NCBI GenBank assembly: GCA_016271365.2
Contig: CM057454.1
Span: 697,577,501-697,641,500, forward strand
Length of the DNA: 64,000 nt
From: Neoceratodus forsteri
Taxonomy: Eukaryota > Chordata > Ceratodontiformes > Ceratodontidae
Reading direction: 5' to 3'
In this document: in pieces, positions 21,686 through 31,802 of the stretch
How the letters are laid out: each line of letters begins with the position of its first letter
Numbering within the stretch: the stretch's first letter is position 1
Program-made: the position numbers and the translations under genes
Notes under the pieces: model-generated
The model's database searches: none
Told to the model about the DNA's origin: nothing
Seen by the model: the letters and a program-made list of their open reading frames with translations, nothing else

Positions 21686-22919
21686 TCACCCCCACCGGCA
21701 TCTGACACTTACCCTTTGCTCACCTCCCTAGTCAGTCATCATCTCCTTGCATGCTTTCAGTATTGGTATACAGTGCTGTATAGTGATACAAGACAAGGTC
21801 TGACAGTGGTTAAGACTGCATACAGCATGTATGTGCATGTGTGTGGACTTAGTTGTACTTCAGCAATGGTTCTTCTCTTTGCTGTGGTACATTCTTCTGC
21901 CTCAAACTTTGTAAACAACATGTGCAATTACATAAATAAAAAGGTTAAAAAAGCAGACTTGCATAATGACTTCCGGACATTCACCACCACCACCACTGAT
22001 GATCACATTAGTGATTACCTGCATTCCCTTTCCAAAAGGGAATTTTACCTCCACCATAAACAGATGTTCTAACATTCATTTTGTGTTGGGGATAAGAGTC
22101 ATCCCTAATGTGGTAATGATGGCTGGTGGTGGTACAGAAGCTGTCACACAAATTTTGAGGAAAAAGACTGTACCATGACAGAGTTATTGGTTAAAGATGT
22201 ACCATGAATGAAATTTGACTAAGTCCATGCACATGTTGTGACAGGGTTGGGTAAGACCCTTTCCACTTTGTTATGCAAAGAGAATTACAAACAAGGATCT
22301 ATTTTGTCCTGTCCTATTCTGCTACTTGTTTGTATTTAGCCTGTCTGATTCCACAGTCAAATTTTGCTTGTGGCACCTAGGTGTTGGCCACTCTGATGGT
22401 CCCACAGTTTCCTCTTGTTATCTCGCCTCTTAAATTTGCAGTTCCTCTTTCTTTCTTTTCTCCTCTTTCTTCTCTGTGGTTAGAAAAAAATATGTATGTG
22501 AATCTTTATGTGAAACTGGGATCCCTCAGTTTGGAAATGTATATACTTACATTGTTGAAATTACTGCAGAAATCTATGTGGGTTTCTTAAAGAGATGACA
22601 CTCTGTAATATAGGGGGTTGAACTTGAGATGTATTTTGACCTACACAAACTTGTTTACTGAACTGTCCACAAGAGACAAGCTCTGGGACAGAATGTTTTA
22701 TTTTGTTGCACTTCTTAACACTAGATGTGGTCTTCAGGATGATCACAGGAAGAAAAGTTACAAAGCTTTGAGTCATTTTATGGAAAGCAGGAGATGTAAT
22801 TTACAAGAAGATATAGTGTTTAAACTACCAGGAAAATACATCTTACATAAAGACAGCAATGTTTTGTTTAGAGAGATAGAAAGATTGAGACATAACTTGA
22901 GACTCAGATGAAGGATTTT
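21686..22919. other. No recognisable feature
   Basis: Open frames at 21626-22072 and 22618-22911 have no motif I recognise. The second lies directly upstream of the DIRS remnant and could be decayed DIRS sequence, but nothing in it supports that. Confidence 0.35.
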
Positions 22920-23029
22920 TGTTTGTGCTGCCTTTAGGAAGAGCTATTCTGTGCAATTTTATTTCTTCTATTTCATTGTTATTGACACCTGTGTACAGAG
23001 ACAATGAGGATCCGGGACCTGCCATTTTC

Positions 23030-23445
23030 CTTGGAGACAAATATATTTGCAGTGTATCTGCTAGGCAAAGGCACATTCTGGTCAATTCCCTAAACAGAAT
23101 CAGCCAGGGAAATCACAAATGGCCCTTAAACCAGCAGGTTCTGGCCATGTTGTTCAGAAGGTGGACCATTCCCAATATATATCTGTTTGCATCTTGGAAG
23201 AACTATCAGCAAGCCCCTATAGTTTTGTTGCAGACCACCAGCCAGAGGAACAGTCTCAGAGGATGCCCTGGTAGTGGACTAGATAGGGAAGTTTCTGTAT
23301 GCCTTCCAACAATTTCCACTCATTTAGAAAATACTCCTGAAACTCAGGAGGAAACCTGCAACAATGATCATGATAGCTCCAGACTGAGCCAGACAGGCCT
23401 GGTACTTGATGCTCTTAGTCCTGTCCAACAAGATTCCAATCAGCC
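23030..23445 (+). pseudogene. DIRS reverse transcriptase/RNase H C-terminal fragment
   Basis: In one frame the segment LNRISQGNHKWPLNQQVLA is followed by FRRWTIPNIYLFASWKN, matching the DIRS pattern (D)xLSR...W.L...VF...RWG.P.VDLFA. The next part continues after a frameshift near 23200-23255 as EDALVVD, GKFLYAFQQFPLI, ILLKLRRKPATMIMIAP and ARQAWY (23256-23410). This corresponds to the DIRS block with LYAFPPFPLI and VxLIAPxWPxxxWYP. Two in-frame stops interrupt that second part. It is a recognisable but dead fragment of the element's polymerase-RNase H protein. Confidence 0.72.
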
Positions 23446-23579
23446 TGCAGCTCAGTCACAATCTGTTGACTTTGTCTCAGGGCAGAATAACATTCCCAAA
23501 TACCAGGAACCTGCATATGAGGGCATGATTCTTGAGGAGTTAGAATTTTCTGTATTGGATCTCTCAGAAAAAGTTCTAA

Positions 23580-24231
23580 AGATGCTGACGGTTTCAAGGA
23601 AACCCTCTACCAGGAAACCTCATTCCTCTAAATGAAAAAGATTTTCTTACCAGTGTGCACCAAGAAAACTAAACCCAATAGAGGCAGGGTCATCTATAAT
23701 TCTACAATCCTTAGTATACCTACAGTCTTTAGGCCTATGACTTTCAACTTTAAAAGTACACTTAGCAGCAGTATCAGCATACATATTAGCAGGTAAGGAA
23801 AAATCTTTAGACTTAAAACCCATTTAAAAAATGTTTTTAAAGACCTACACCACTTGTACCCACCAGTGATGGACCCTGTCCCACCCTGTGACCTCAACAT
23901 AGGCCTTGCACAGCTCATGGACGCTCCCGTTGAGCCTATGGACAATACTGACCTGAAGTATGTAACATGGAAAATCATATTCCTGGTTGCAATGACCTCT
24001 ACTAGGAAGATAAGTGAATTGAAAGCCCTCTGCACACAGCCAAATTACAAGGGCTATGCATGGGCCAAACAGTATTTCCCAAATACCATGAATAGTAAGC
24101 TTCCTGAATATTCAGATGCCCTTCCTAAATATTTCATGCTTCAGCCACTATTCGGGAATGACTATTTAGTAAGATTTAGAAGTCTTGCAGAGCTTCATTG
24201 GCTAATCAAAGGCCATTTCTGGAGTTCATAG
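23580..24231 (+). pseudogene. DIRS tyrosine recombinase fragment
   Basis: The N-terminal DNA-binding part is readable as RKPSTRKPHSSK, then KRFSYQCAPRKLNP (23600-23670) and LSTLKVHLAAVSAYI (near 23745-23790), with stops between them. The core begins with PPVMDPVPPCDLNIGLAQLM near 23857-23917. KYVTWKIIFLVAMTSTRKISELKAL (two pieces around 23958-24030) follows, where TSTRK at 23995-24009 corresponds to the conserved catalytic arginine block (TSARRVSEL in typical copies). The C-terminal H-x-x-R and tyrosine blocks are not recognisable, so the enzyme is incomplete. In intact elements it would join the circular cDNA to the chromosome. Confidence 0.74.
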
Positions 24232-24240
24232 GAAAGCAAA

Positions 24241-24430
24241 TCATATGACTTCCTTACTCTGAGTTGCACGCCTCCTGATGATGCACATTCATGCAAAACC
24301 GGTCGAAGTTGTTTGTTCGACCTGATGCTTTGTTTAGCAGTATGTGATTTTATAATTTAATAAAGATAATGTTTGAAAGTGCTGCTCAATTAGTGCAGAT
24401 ATTTGTTGCTTTTCTACTTGACATCCTTGT
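24241..24430 (+). other. Two consecutive hairpins and a polyadenylation-like signal
   Basis: CTGATGA at 24275-24281 is followed by a TGCA-CATTCA-TGCA mini-stem (24282-24295) and AAAAC. Directly after it comes a perfect 7-bp hairpin GGTCGAA/TTCGACC (24301-24322, 8-base loop). AATAAAG follows near 24359. The first part resembles a hammerhead core but the G of the GAAA strand is missing. It probably is the 3' end of an unidentified retroelement, perhaps linked to the DIRS remnant. Confidence 0.35.
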
Positions 24431-24799
24431 GTCCATCACACTCTGAGCACAGTTTGAGCCATTTTATTGTGAACTTACAGTGAGTTGGTACAGAACAGGA
24501 GACAGTTGTTTCTGAAAGCTAGTTTGGAGTACTTCTGAGACCTTAAACTTGCCAAAAAAGAAATCTTTTTTTTTTGCTCCACAGGCTTTTTTAGGTCAGT
24601 AATATTTGTTTGATTAATGTCAGAAAATCTGGTTTGACTTTCTGACTGGGTATTTTTGTCCTTGTTGCTATACACAGTTACAGGGACCACGAGGGCTACC
24701 TGCTAACACCCCTTTTCAGCTGCTGTCTGACACACAGCTCCAGTGTGATTATTTGGTTAAGCACATTTTGTTTTTGTGTTTTGATTTTTGCTGCTGTCT

Positions 24800-25640
24800 G
24801 TTCAAGGCTTGGTTCCCTGCACAACTGAAGCGGGTGTCTGCAAACTCTTCTCCTGTAGCTCACCACACATATTTTGCCTACATGTGAAAAATATTTGATT
24901 TTATGAGGCTGTGCTCTGCATGTGCAGCTGGAGATGAAGTGAAATTTTATTTAACTGGTGAAATTCTGGTGAAATTGTGAATTTCATCGCACAAAATATT
25001 TTTCGAAATTCCACGAATTCCGAGAAATATTTTGTGAGTGTGAAATGTGGAACTTCACTCGCAAAATGTGGAATTTTACCCATGAATGGTGAAATTCCAG
25101 ATTTCTCAGTAAAAAATTCACATTTTGCTGGCAAAATCCCACATTTCGCACCAGCAAAATATTTTGCAAAATGTGCTAATTTCTCAAAATATTTCTGGAA
25201 TGAAATTCCGCAGTTTCACACAAGACTATGTGCAGCTCACTGTGCACAAGTTGCATGTACTCACTTAATTTATTTTTTATGAGGCTGAGCCTGCGTGTGT
25301 ACAGCTGTGTACACACAGTTTTTGAAATAAACTTCTGCAATTCTTAACCAAACAGGCTTGACTAACTGAACTATTATTGTCAGTCATCTGGTTCTGGTCT
25401 TGGTTCCCTGTACAACTGAGGAGTGTGTCGGCTGACTCTCCCCTGCCATAGCTCACTGTGGGTGGTTAACCTATGTATCTGAAATATATCTTTTCATGAG
25501 GATTTGCCTTGTGTGTGCACAGCTATGTGCATGCTTTTTTTATTAATTTGCTGCAATTCTTAATGGGAAAAGATTGACTCACTGAGCTGTGTGTGTGTCA
25601 TCTGTCAGTTCCATGATCAGTTTCATGTTTGACTGAAGAG
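24800..25640. repeat. Diverged tandem repeat, about 230-bp unit
   Basis: A common order of cues occurs at 24812-24930 and again at 25398-25530: CTTGGTTCCCTG-CAACTGA, GTAGCTCAC, TGTGAAAAATATTT-like, then TATGAGG and TGTGCAGCT. A third, partial run covers 25275-25400, and the cue CTGCAATTCTTAA recurs near 25336 and 25551. Unit 1 is interrupted by the AT-rich foldback stretch at about 24935-25225. Units are diverged, so the period is approximate. Confidence 0.5.
24935..25225. mobile_element. AT-rich foldback element (possible MITE)
   Basis: The stretch is built from many copies of GAAATTCC and its complement and is strongly self-complementary. The clearest part is a 22-bp hairpin at 24991-25037: left arm 24991-25012, loop CAC, right arm 25016-25037, with two mismatched pairs. 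Because of this symmetry, both strands carry open frames with similar peptides (for example KIPHF and EIPDF), which I treat as artefacts. The ends begin and finish with GTGAAA and its complement. It sits inside a unit of the 230-bp repeat. Confidence 0.6.
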
Positions 25641-25899
25641 GTTGCCCTCTTCTTACCCCTCCTGCTTCTTGCCCCTTCTTAGTAGGAGTGTTTTATGTTC
25701 ATTGTGCACACACACGCAGCAAGCATTTTGTTAGGAGAGTGGCTTTTGAGGGGTGTGACGCTGTCAGTCCAGTGCAGAGTGGTCTGCAAAGGGCTTATCA
25801 GTGTTACACCAATCATTAACTAGGCTGACATGACAGCATTCTGGCTTGCAGGGCAGACACTTTATGTATTTCAGAGGAAAGATCTGACCCAGTCATAGG
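25641..25899. other. No recognisable feature
   Basis: Short spacer between the tandem repeat and the L2 copy. Nothing identifiable. Confidence 0.35.
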
Positions 25900-27346
25900 T
25901 CATTGTTTTCCTTTGATCTGTGCTGCCCAGAAAACACAGCTGATCTGCCATGATCAACCTTTTGAGGAATTACCTGGATAATCGCTCCCAAGCTGTCTAT
26001 TTTTGTATGGTCCTCTCCTGCTCCCATCTCCTTAGGAGTTGTACAAGCCTCCATTATTGGGCCACTGCCTTCCATCTCCTCTTACTGTTGAACCTTGGTA
26101 TACGCAGATGACTTGGTTCTCCATTTCTTCCAGCTCAGTCCCTGAGATTAATACGCTTCTCTCCTCGGATCTTCATGTTACCCAAAAATGGCTCACATCA
26201 AATCACTTGGTTCTTAAGGTTGCCAAGATTCTGGCCTTGCTCTTTGGGTCCCACAAAAAATGTTTCCCCACTACTGTCTTGTTTCAGGTCTTTTGTCTTG
26301 ATGGATCCCCTGCTTACAGTACCCCTTCCTTCAAATACTTATGGGTTACACTTGACCGAGCCCTTGACTTCTCACTACATGTTAATGCCATTTGTAAATT
26401 GGTCAACACTAAACTAGGCCTGGCCTACTGTGTCCGACATGTCCTCACCCCTGCAGCTAGGATCTCTGTGGCCTAGGGTCTTCTACTTCCAGGTCTCTGC
26501 TATGCTTTGCCTGTCTTTGAACAAAGCCAAGCAGGACCACTCCTCCCTATATGCCTACCTTCGATGGCTATCACCTTCCACCAAGCACTTATTTGCCCTT
26601 GGTTGCCTAGCTGACAACATCATTCTCTCCTCTCAGCCTGCCTCTCTAGCTGGCCTGCTTATCCCGGTGGCTTACCCTTGACAACTTTTGTCAGCTACCT
26701 CAGCTCTTCTCTCTCTGTGTACCCATGCCTCACTAAAATGGGTAAACAATCCTTTGCTCACAATGCACCAAATTCTGGAAATCTCTTCCTCTACAACTTA
26801 GATGCTCCAAATCACATGCCTCCTTCAAGCGGGCCCTGTTCAATCACCTTGCTAACCTTGACACATGTAACTGTTAGTAACCTCATTGTACTTTACCTTA
26901 ATTCCCCCTAGCACTTGTTTCCTCTCTCCCTTACCTGCTCCCCATCCTTCTACTACTAGAGAATCAAATTTTCTTTCTAGCACTTATGTAACTTGGTTCT
27001 GATTGTAGTTAGACTTACATAACCCACTGTAATGCTTGCAGACAGGTGGAAATGCAGTTGTATTTTCTGCTCCTATTATTTTTTGAATACTGCCTATACC
27101 TGCCGTTGTTCCATTATGCTGTATCCCACTGCCTGTCAGCAATGTTTGTTTCTTGACTACCACTGTGATCCATATGATTGTCCCTGTGACTTCAATGTAT
27201 CCTCCTACTGTTATGTCATTTGAAGCTGATTTTCTTGTGATCTACCTGAATCCTATATTTCATCATGTTCTCTCCCGGGTCATGCCTTAAAATAAGCAAG
27301 TCTTGCCTAGCTCACCTACCCGGTTACCTAAAGCAAATAAATAAAT
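25900..27346 (+). mobile_element. L2-type LINE, RT fragment plus 3' UTR
   Basis: The reading starts with NLLRNYLDNRSQAV near 25950-25990, which is the palm block before the active site. YADDLVLH follows with YADD at 26101-26112. FKYLWVTLDRALDFSLHVNAICKLVNT (in two pieces, 26330-26410) and AARISVA follow. The C-terminus reads SHASFKRALFNHL near 26810 in a shifted frame. The 3' UTR closes with CCCGGGTCATGCCTTAAAA, CTACCCGGTTACC and CAAATAAATAAAT (27274-27346). It is the reference for the tails at 11.45, 16.8 and 30.65 kb. Frames break repeatedly. Confidence 0.8.
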
Positions 27347-27354
27347 TACAACAT

Positions 27355-28085
27355 GTAACAAAGAAAACCATCCATCCATTTCTGTTGCTGCCCTACCCTT
27401 ACTATCCCTCCCACCGACCCTCCTACTTAGCACCCACCACCCCACATATACCACAACAAGCATAACACTGACACTGGGCTGCCCAATCCCCCAGTGTTAC
27501 CACCTTCCCTCCCTCTGCGTGCTATACCACCCCCACCATCTATTCCCTATCCCAGTATAGACAAAAATAACTCCTGCTCCCTCCCTCTGTGTGCTGCCCC
27601 ACCCCCACCCTCTACTCTCCATTCCGGTACTAAGAAAAAAAATGGTGGGGACTTATGCAGCGCCAGGAGAAAAATAACACTGACAGTGGGGGTGCCCAGT
27701 CCCGCAGTGTCACCACCTGAAATAAAAAAAAATCCCTAGTAGTTTTTTTTTTAACTGTACCCTATAAAAAAGAAAGATGCCATTTATGTCTGTTGCTGCC
27801 AGTGTCATTAGTCCTCCCACATGAACCTTCCACTCAGCACCACCTACCTACATCCCCCCCCACAAACATAACACAGACACTGGGGGTGCCCAATTCCCAA
27901 GTGTTGCAACCTGAAATAAAGAAAACTGTACCTTGTAATTCTTTTTTTTTTTTTTTTTGTTAAACAAAGCCTGTAAAGAAGAAACCATCCATCCATGTTT
28001 GTTGCACTGTTACTGTTCCCCCACCTGACCTTCCCGCTCGGCACCCACCACCCCACCCACCAAGCCTTCACTTGCCCACTGAGGG
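27355..28085. repeat. Tandem array, three units of unequal length
   Basis: Units start with AAGAAAACCATCCATCCAT-like sequence at about 27359, 27766 and 27975. They share GTTGCTGCC, CACTCAGCACC-like, ACACTGACACTGGG(G)GTGCCCA and TGAAATAAA blocks in the same order. The first unit has an internal duplication of CTCCCTCCCTCTGYGTGCTG (27508 and 27578). Long T runs (27744-27754, 27940-27958) lie between units. I read it as a decayed satellite-like array. Confidence 0.65.
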
Positions 28086-28194
28086 TACAATGCCATAATC
28101 CTCTCTGGACTGCAGACATGGCTTTACTCTTCAACACCAGACTGTGAACTGAGGAAATCAGGTTGTAGTTCAATGTATCTCAATTTGGTTTTGA

Positions 28195-28290
28195 ACTGAG
28201 TGGCGTAACTTAGTCATTTTTTAATATTTTTGCCACAGATTTTCAACATGCCTTTTTTGAGACCCCACCTCATGAACAATGGCAGTGAAC
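28195..28290 (-). repeat. Inverted partial monomer of the 30.7-32.3 kb array
   Basis: The reverse complement contains GTTCATGAGGTGGGGTCTC, GGCATGTTGAAAATCTGTGG and AAAAATATTAAAAAATGAC in the order of the start of the monomers at 30771 and 31803. The CR1 copy at 28395-30421 lies between it and that array. Confidence 0.55.
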
Positions 28291-28394
28291 TTAGGCAAAT
28301 ATGTCCTGAAACATGATTTTTGTGGTCACTATTATACCCGTTGTGCATACTAATGGGGGGAAAAGAACTTTTGCACATTGTACTGTTCCCTATG

Positions 28395-30421
28395 AAACAT
28401 AGAAACATAGACTTTGACGGCAGATAAGGACCGCTAGGCCCATCTAGTCTGCCCATTTCCCTATCTACAGGATAGGCCGCAGATCCTAGTTAACCAACAG
28501 CCTATATCTTCCTGCCCCCCACAAGAATTGCCTTATGTCTGTCCCATGCATTCTTGAATTCTCCCACAGTTTTAGACCCCACAACTTCCTCAGGTAGGCT
28601 GTTCCATGCATCCACTACCCTCTCTGTGAAATATTACTTCCTCACATTGTCCCTGAACCGCCCTCCTTCTATCTTTAAATTGTGTCCCCTTGTTCTTGCA
28701 AGTCTCTTTTCTGAAGATGCTACCCTCTTGGACTTTGTTGATTCCTTGAGGTCCTTGAAAGTTTCTATCATGTCCCCCTCTCCTTCTTTCCTCAAGGGTA
28801 TACATATTAAGCTCCTTTAGTCTTTCCTCATCGGCTTCTCTTGCAGACCCTGCACCATTTTAGTTGCCCTCCTCTGGACTGCCTCTATCCTGTCTATGTC
28901 CTTGCGGAGATGGGGTCTCCAGAACTGGACACAGTATTCCAGATGGGGTCTCACCAACTGTCTGTACAGAGGGATAACAACTTCCTGTTTTCTGCTGCTG
29001 ATGCCTCTCCCTATACATCCCAGTATACCCCGCCCTCCCTACTGCCTTCTTACATTGCTTGCTAACCTTAAGGTCATCTGATATGATTACCCCAGGTCCC
29101 TTTCCTGTTTTGTTGTTGTTACTACCTCCCACCCATTGTGTATTCTTCCCTGGGTTCTTGTTTCCCAGGTGCATTATTTACTTTTGCATTGAATCCTAGC
29201 TGCCATATGTCTGACCATTCCTCCAACCTTGCCAAGTCCCTTTCATCCTTTCCACGCCTCCTTGTGTATCAACCCTGTTGCAGATCTTTGTGTCATCTGC
29301 AAAGGCATCCTTTCCTTCCAGTCCTCTGCAATGTCACTGATGAAGACATTAAAAAGGACTGGACCCAATACTGAACCCTACGGTACCCCACTGGTAACCG
29401 CCCTTTCTTCAGAGTGGACTCCATTTACAATTACCTTCTGTGTCCTGTTGTCCAGCCAATGTTTTACCCAGGCTACCACCCTGGGACCCACTCCCAGGCT
29501 GGTTAATTTGACTAATAATCTTTTGTGTGGGACTGTGTCAAATGCCTTGCTAAAGTCTAGGTAGGCCATGTCCACAGCCCCTCCCTGGTCTACTACTTTG
29601 GTCACCCAGTCAAAGAAATCTATTAGATTAGTCTGACATGACCTTCCTGCTGTGAACCCATGCTGCCTTGGATCCTGTGCTCCACTGACCTCTAGGTACT
29701 CAATTATTCTTTCCTTCAGAAGTGACTCCATCACTTTCCCTACCACAGAGGTCAGACTGACAGGTCTGTAGTTTCCTGCCTCTGTCTTGGTCCCACTTTT
29801 GTGAAGGAATCACATCTGCCTTCCTCAGTCCTCGGGTACCACACCATCCTCCATAATTTATTAAAAAGAGTAGCCAGTGGTTTCACTAGTTCCTTCCTTA
29901 ATTCTTTTAGAATTCTGGGGTGAATTCCATCAGGACCCATTGCTTTGTCCACCTTCAGTTTTAGGAGTTCTTGCAGAACCCTTTCTTCTGTGAAAGGACT
30001 GGGATCGACCCCCTATCAAGAGTGCTTCTGTTAATTGGATTAGGCACTTCCCCTCCTCTTTTGTGAATACTGAGCAGAAATATTCATTCAGTATTCCTGC
30101 TTTTTCACTGTCCCCCTCTGCCCACCCACCGTTCCTTCTATTCAGCCTCACTATCCCTCCCTTTGTCTTTCTATCCGCTGATGTACCTATAAAAGGTTTT
30201 ATCCCCCTTCTTAACTGAGTTGGCTATCTTTTCCTCAGTTTGGGCCTTTGCTATTCTGACTTCCCTCCCTGCTTCTTTCTGCCTTAACTGGTACAGCTGT
30301 CTGTCCTGCTCCTTCTGTGTTTCCTTATACTTCCAGAATGCTATCTTTTTTCTTCCTGACTTTCACAGCCACCTCTCTTGAGAACCATAGTGGCTTTTTC
30401 TTTCATTTTGATTTGTTTATC
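28395..30421 (-). mobile_element. CR1-clade LINE, RT portion and 3' end
   Basis: The 3' end is at the low coordinate: GAAACATAGAAACATAGAC (28396) is the reverse of the octamer tail, followed by the conserved GGCAGATAAGGACCGCTAGG block. ORF2 runs upward on the minus strand to about 30421, where it is truncated in the endonuclease-RT linker. The sequence is very close to the copies at 32.9-41.4 kb, so it is a young member of the same subfamily. Sequence beyond 30421 is an unrelated L2-type 3' end. Confidence 0.92.
28590..30151 (-). pseudogene. CR1 ORF2 reverse transcriptase, frameshifted
   Basis: Minus-strand pieces give, in order, SVFTKEEGK (30070), DKAMGPDGIHPRILKELR (29900-29952), VGKVMESLLKERIIEYLE (29680-29746) and RSCQTNLIDFFDWVTKVVDQ (29590-29640). 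DFSKAFDTVPHKRLL (29530-29560) and NGVHSEERAVTSGVP (29378-29420) follow. The active site FADD is intact at 29292-29303. The C-terminal part reads VIISDDLKVSKQC near 29085-29050 and TLEERRRGGH near 28790. Single-base indels shift the frame at least four times. The enzyme would prime on nicked target DNA at the CR1 3' end. Confidence 0.88.
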
Positions 30422-30429
30422 AAAACGAA

Positions 30430-30706
30430 ATAAAATTCTTTACCAACACATATTAAGCATCTCCCCTTCTGCTAGGTTATTTTCCTCAGCTGTTACTCAG
30501 TATCTTAAAAATAGAAGTATATGCTGTTATGTAAGCAGCTATGAAATGGTTTTATTAATTAATGTATTGTTTGTCTTCAGTGTATTTTGTACCTTGTATA
30601 TTCTATTGTTTGTCTTACTTGTTATTACTTTGACCTCAGGTCGTACCTGAAAACAGAACATACATTCCAGTGTACCTACCTGCAAATTCAAATCAATGAA
30701 ATGAGA
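30430..30706 (+). mobile_element. L2-type LINE 3' UTR fragment
   Basis: T-rich 3' UTR ending with CTCAGGTCGTACCTGAAAACAG (30636-30657), TGTACCTACCTGC and a diverged A-rich end near 30706. This is the same tail seen at 16784-16858 and 27274-27346. No coding sequence remains. It abuts the 5' truncation point of the CR1 copy. Confidence 0.6.
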
Positions 30707-30727
30707 AAAACATAAAAACATCTTTTG

Positions 30728-31048
30728 GCAGGAGTTGAAACTTTTCTCTCCCCTGTTCATGAGGTGGGGGTCATAAGAAAACTATGTTAAAAATTTGGTG
30801 TACAAATATTAAAAAAACAACAAAGTTATGAGCCTATATTGAAATTTATGAACACAGGCTTGCAACTCTGGTAATCTTCAATATATTGACCCGGGATTTC
30901 AACATTGCCATTTCTGCACAGCACCTTATAAATGTGACAGCTGTCATTTTCCAAATCCTGCCCAAAATGTGTTTTCACACTTGTGCTGTGAAATCACCTT
31001 TTGAGCAGGATTTGAAAATGCTCTCCACACTTGTTCATGAGGTGGGCT
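30728..31048 (+). repeat. Tandem array of about 280-bp monomers, left part
   Basis: A partial monomer end (GGAGTTGAAA to TGTTCATGAGGTGGGGG, 30731-30770) is followed by a full monomer (30771-31048). The monomer starts CATAAGAAAACTATGTTAAAAA and ends TTGTTCATGAGGTGGG. The array continues at 31803 after an L2 insertion. Confidence 0.75.

Positions 31049-31050
<2 letters not shown>

Positions 31051-31094
<44 letters not shown>
31051..31094. repeat. (TAA)n microsatellite at an L2 3' end
   Basis: About fourteen uninterrupted TAA triplets at the terminus of the adjacent L2 copy. It probably grew from the LINE's own short 3' repeat. Confidence 0.95.
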
Positions 31095-31097
<3 letters not shown>

Positions 31098-31359
31098 CTT
31101 TACTTATAGTGTGCCTTTCTCAAACTCAAGGCGCCTTACAATAATTACAGATAAAACAAATAAAACATCAATCTGAGCTCATAATATTCCAATAATCAGT
31201 CAAGATAGATTGTACACCATAAATAGGTCTTTAAGACCTTTTTAAATTCCTCCACTGACGCACACTGATGAAGCAGACAGGGTAGAGAATTCCAGAGGGT
31301 AGGGGCAGCATACATAAAAGCATGAGCACCTGAAGATTTTACAGAAACCCTCAGAATCT

Positions 31360-31767
31360 CTAGCAACCCCTTGTCTGCGAGTGGAGAGATAGCTTAGGGC
31401 AGTAGGGGACCAGGATCTCTTTCAAGTAGTCCAGGCCATGACGGTGTAGGGCTTTGTAAGTCAAAAGATCAACTTTAAAGGTGATCCACCACTGTATTGG
31501 CAGCCAGTGCACATCATGCAGAACCAGAAAAATATGACAGGCAAGTGATGTGCCTATTAATAAATGGGCCGCAGCATTCTGCACCAGCTGCAAGCGGCGG
31601 ATATCAACCCCAAGAAGCTCTAGATAAAGGGAGTTGCAATAATCAAGATGTGAGGTTACAAAAGTGTGGATCAATGTAGGCAGATCGCTGGGTGGAACAT
31701 GGTGCTTAATCCTGGTGATGTTCCTAAGATGATAAAAGGATAATTTGACAATTGCCGATACCTGCAA
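31360..31767 (-). pseudogene. L2 ORF2 C-terminal fragment
   Basis: This uninterrupted reading frame has the post-palm L2 signatures LDYCNSLY, RRLQLVQNAAAHLL, VLHDVHWLPIQWWITFK and LTYKALH. In intact elements the segment lies behind the FADD box and helps bind the RNA 3' end. Here the frame opens at the 5' truncation, so the polymerase domain is absent. It is likely too short to act alone. Confidence 0.82.
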
Positions 31768-31802
31768 ATGCAGTGTCAGCTCATGTGAGAAGGCTATGTG
31801 GG

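Larger units (their letters stand above)
22920..24240 (+). mobile_element. DIRS-type retroelement remnant (RNase H and tyrosine recombinase)
   Basis: The order RNase H-like end, methylase-less linker, then tyrosine recombinase matches the 3' half of DIRS elements, which integrate with a tyrosine recombinase instead of an endonuclease or integrase. The two coding parts are described separately below. Both are interrupted by stops and frameshifts. Reverse transcriptase proper is not visible upstream, so the copy is 5'-truncated or its 5' part has decayed. The terminal repeats expected of DIRS were not found. Confidence 0.72.
31049..31802 (-). mobile_element. L2-clade LINE 3' fragment with (TTA)n tail
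   Basis: The 3' end on the minus strand runs into a (TAA)n/(TTA)n stretch at 31051-31094. The ORF at 31360-31767 encodes DLPTLIHTFVTSHLDYCNS, LQLVQNAAAHLLIG, HDVHWLPIQWWITFKVDLLTYKAL and PYCPKLSLHSQTRG in that order. This is the canonical L2-clade C-terminal region after the RT palm. The fragment is open over 136 codons but lacks the whole polymerase core. It split the 280-bp tandem array. Confidence 0.85.

Noticed and set aside
24275..24300. Complete hammerhead ribozyme
   Set aside because: The GAAA strand reads AAAA and no stem III with a proper cleavage site could be drawn.
24901..25282. Pair of similar open frames on opposite strands
   Set aside because: Similarity comes from the foldback sequence; no motif or start context.
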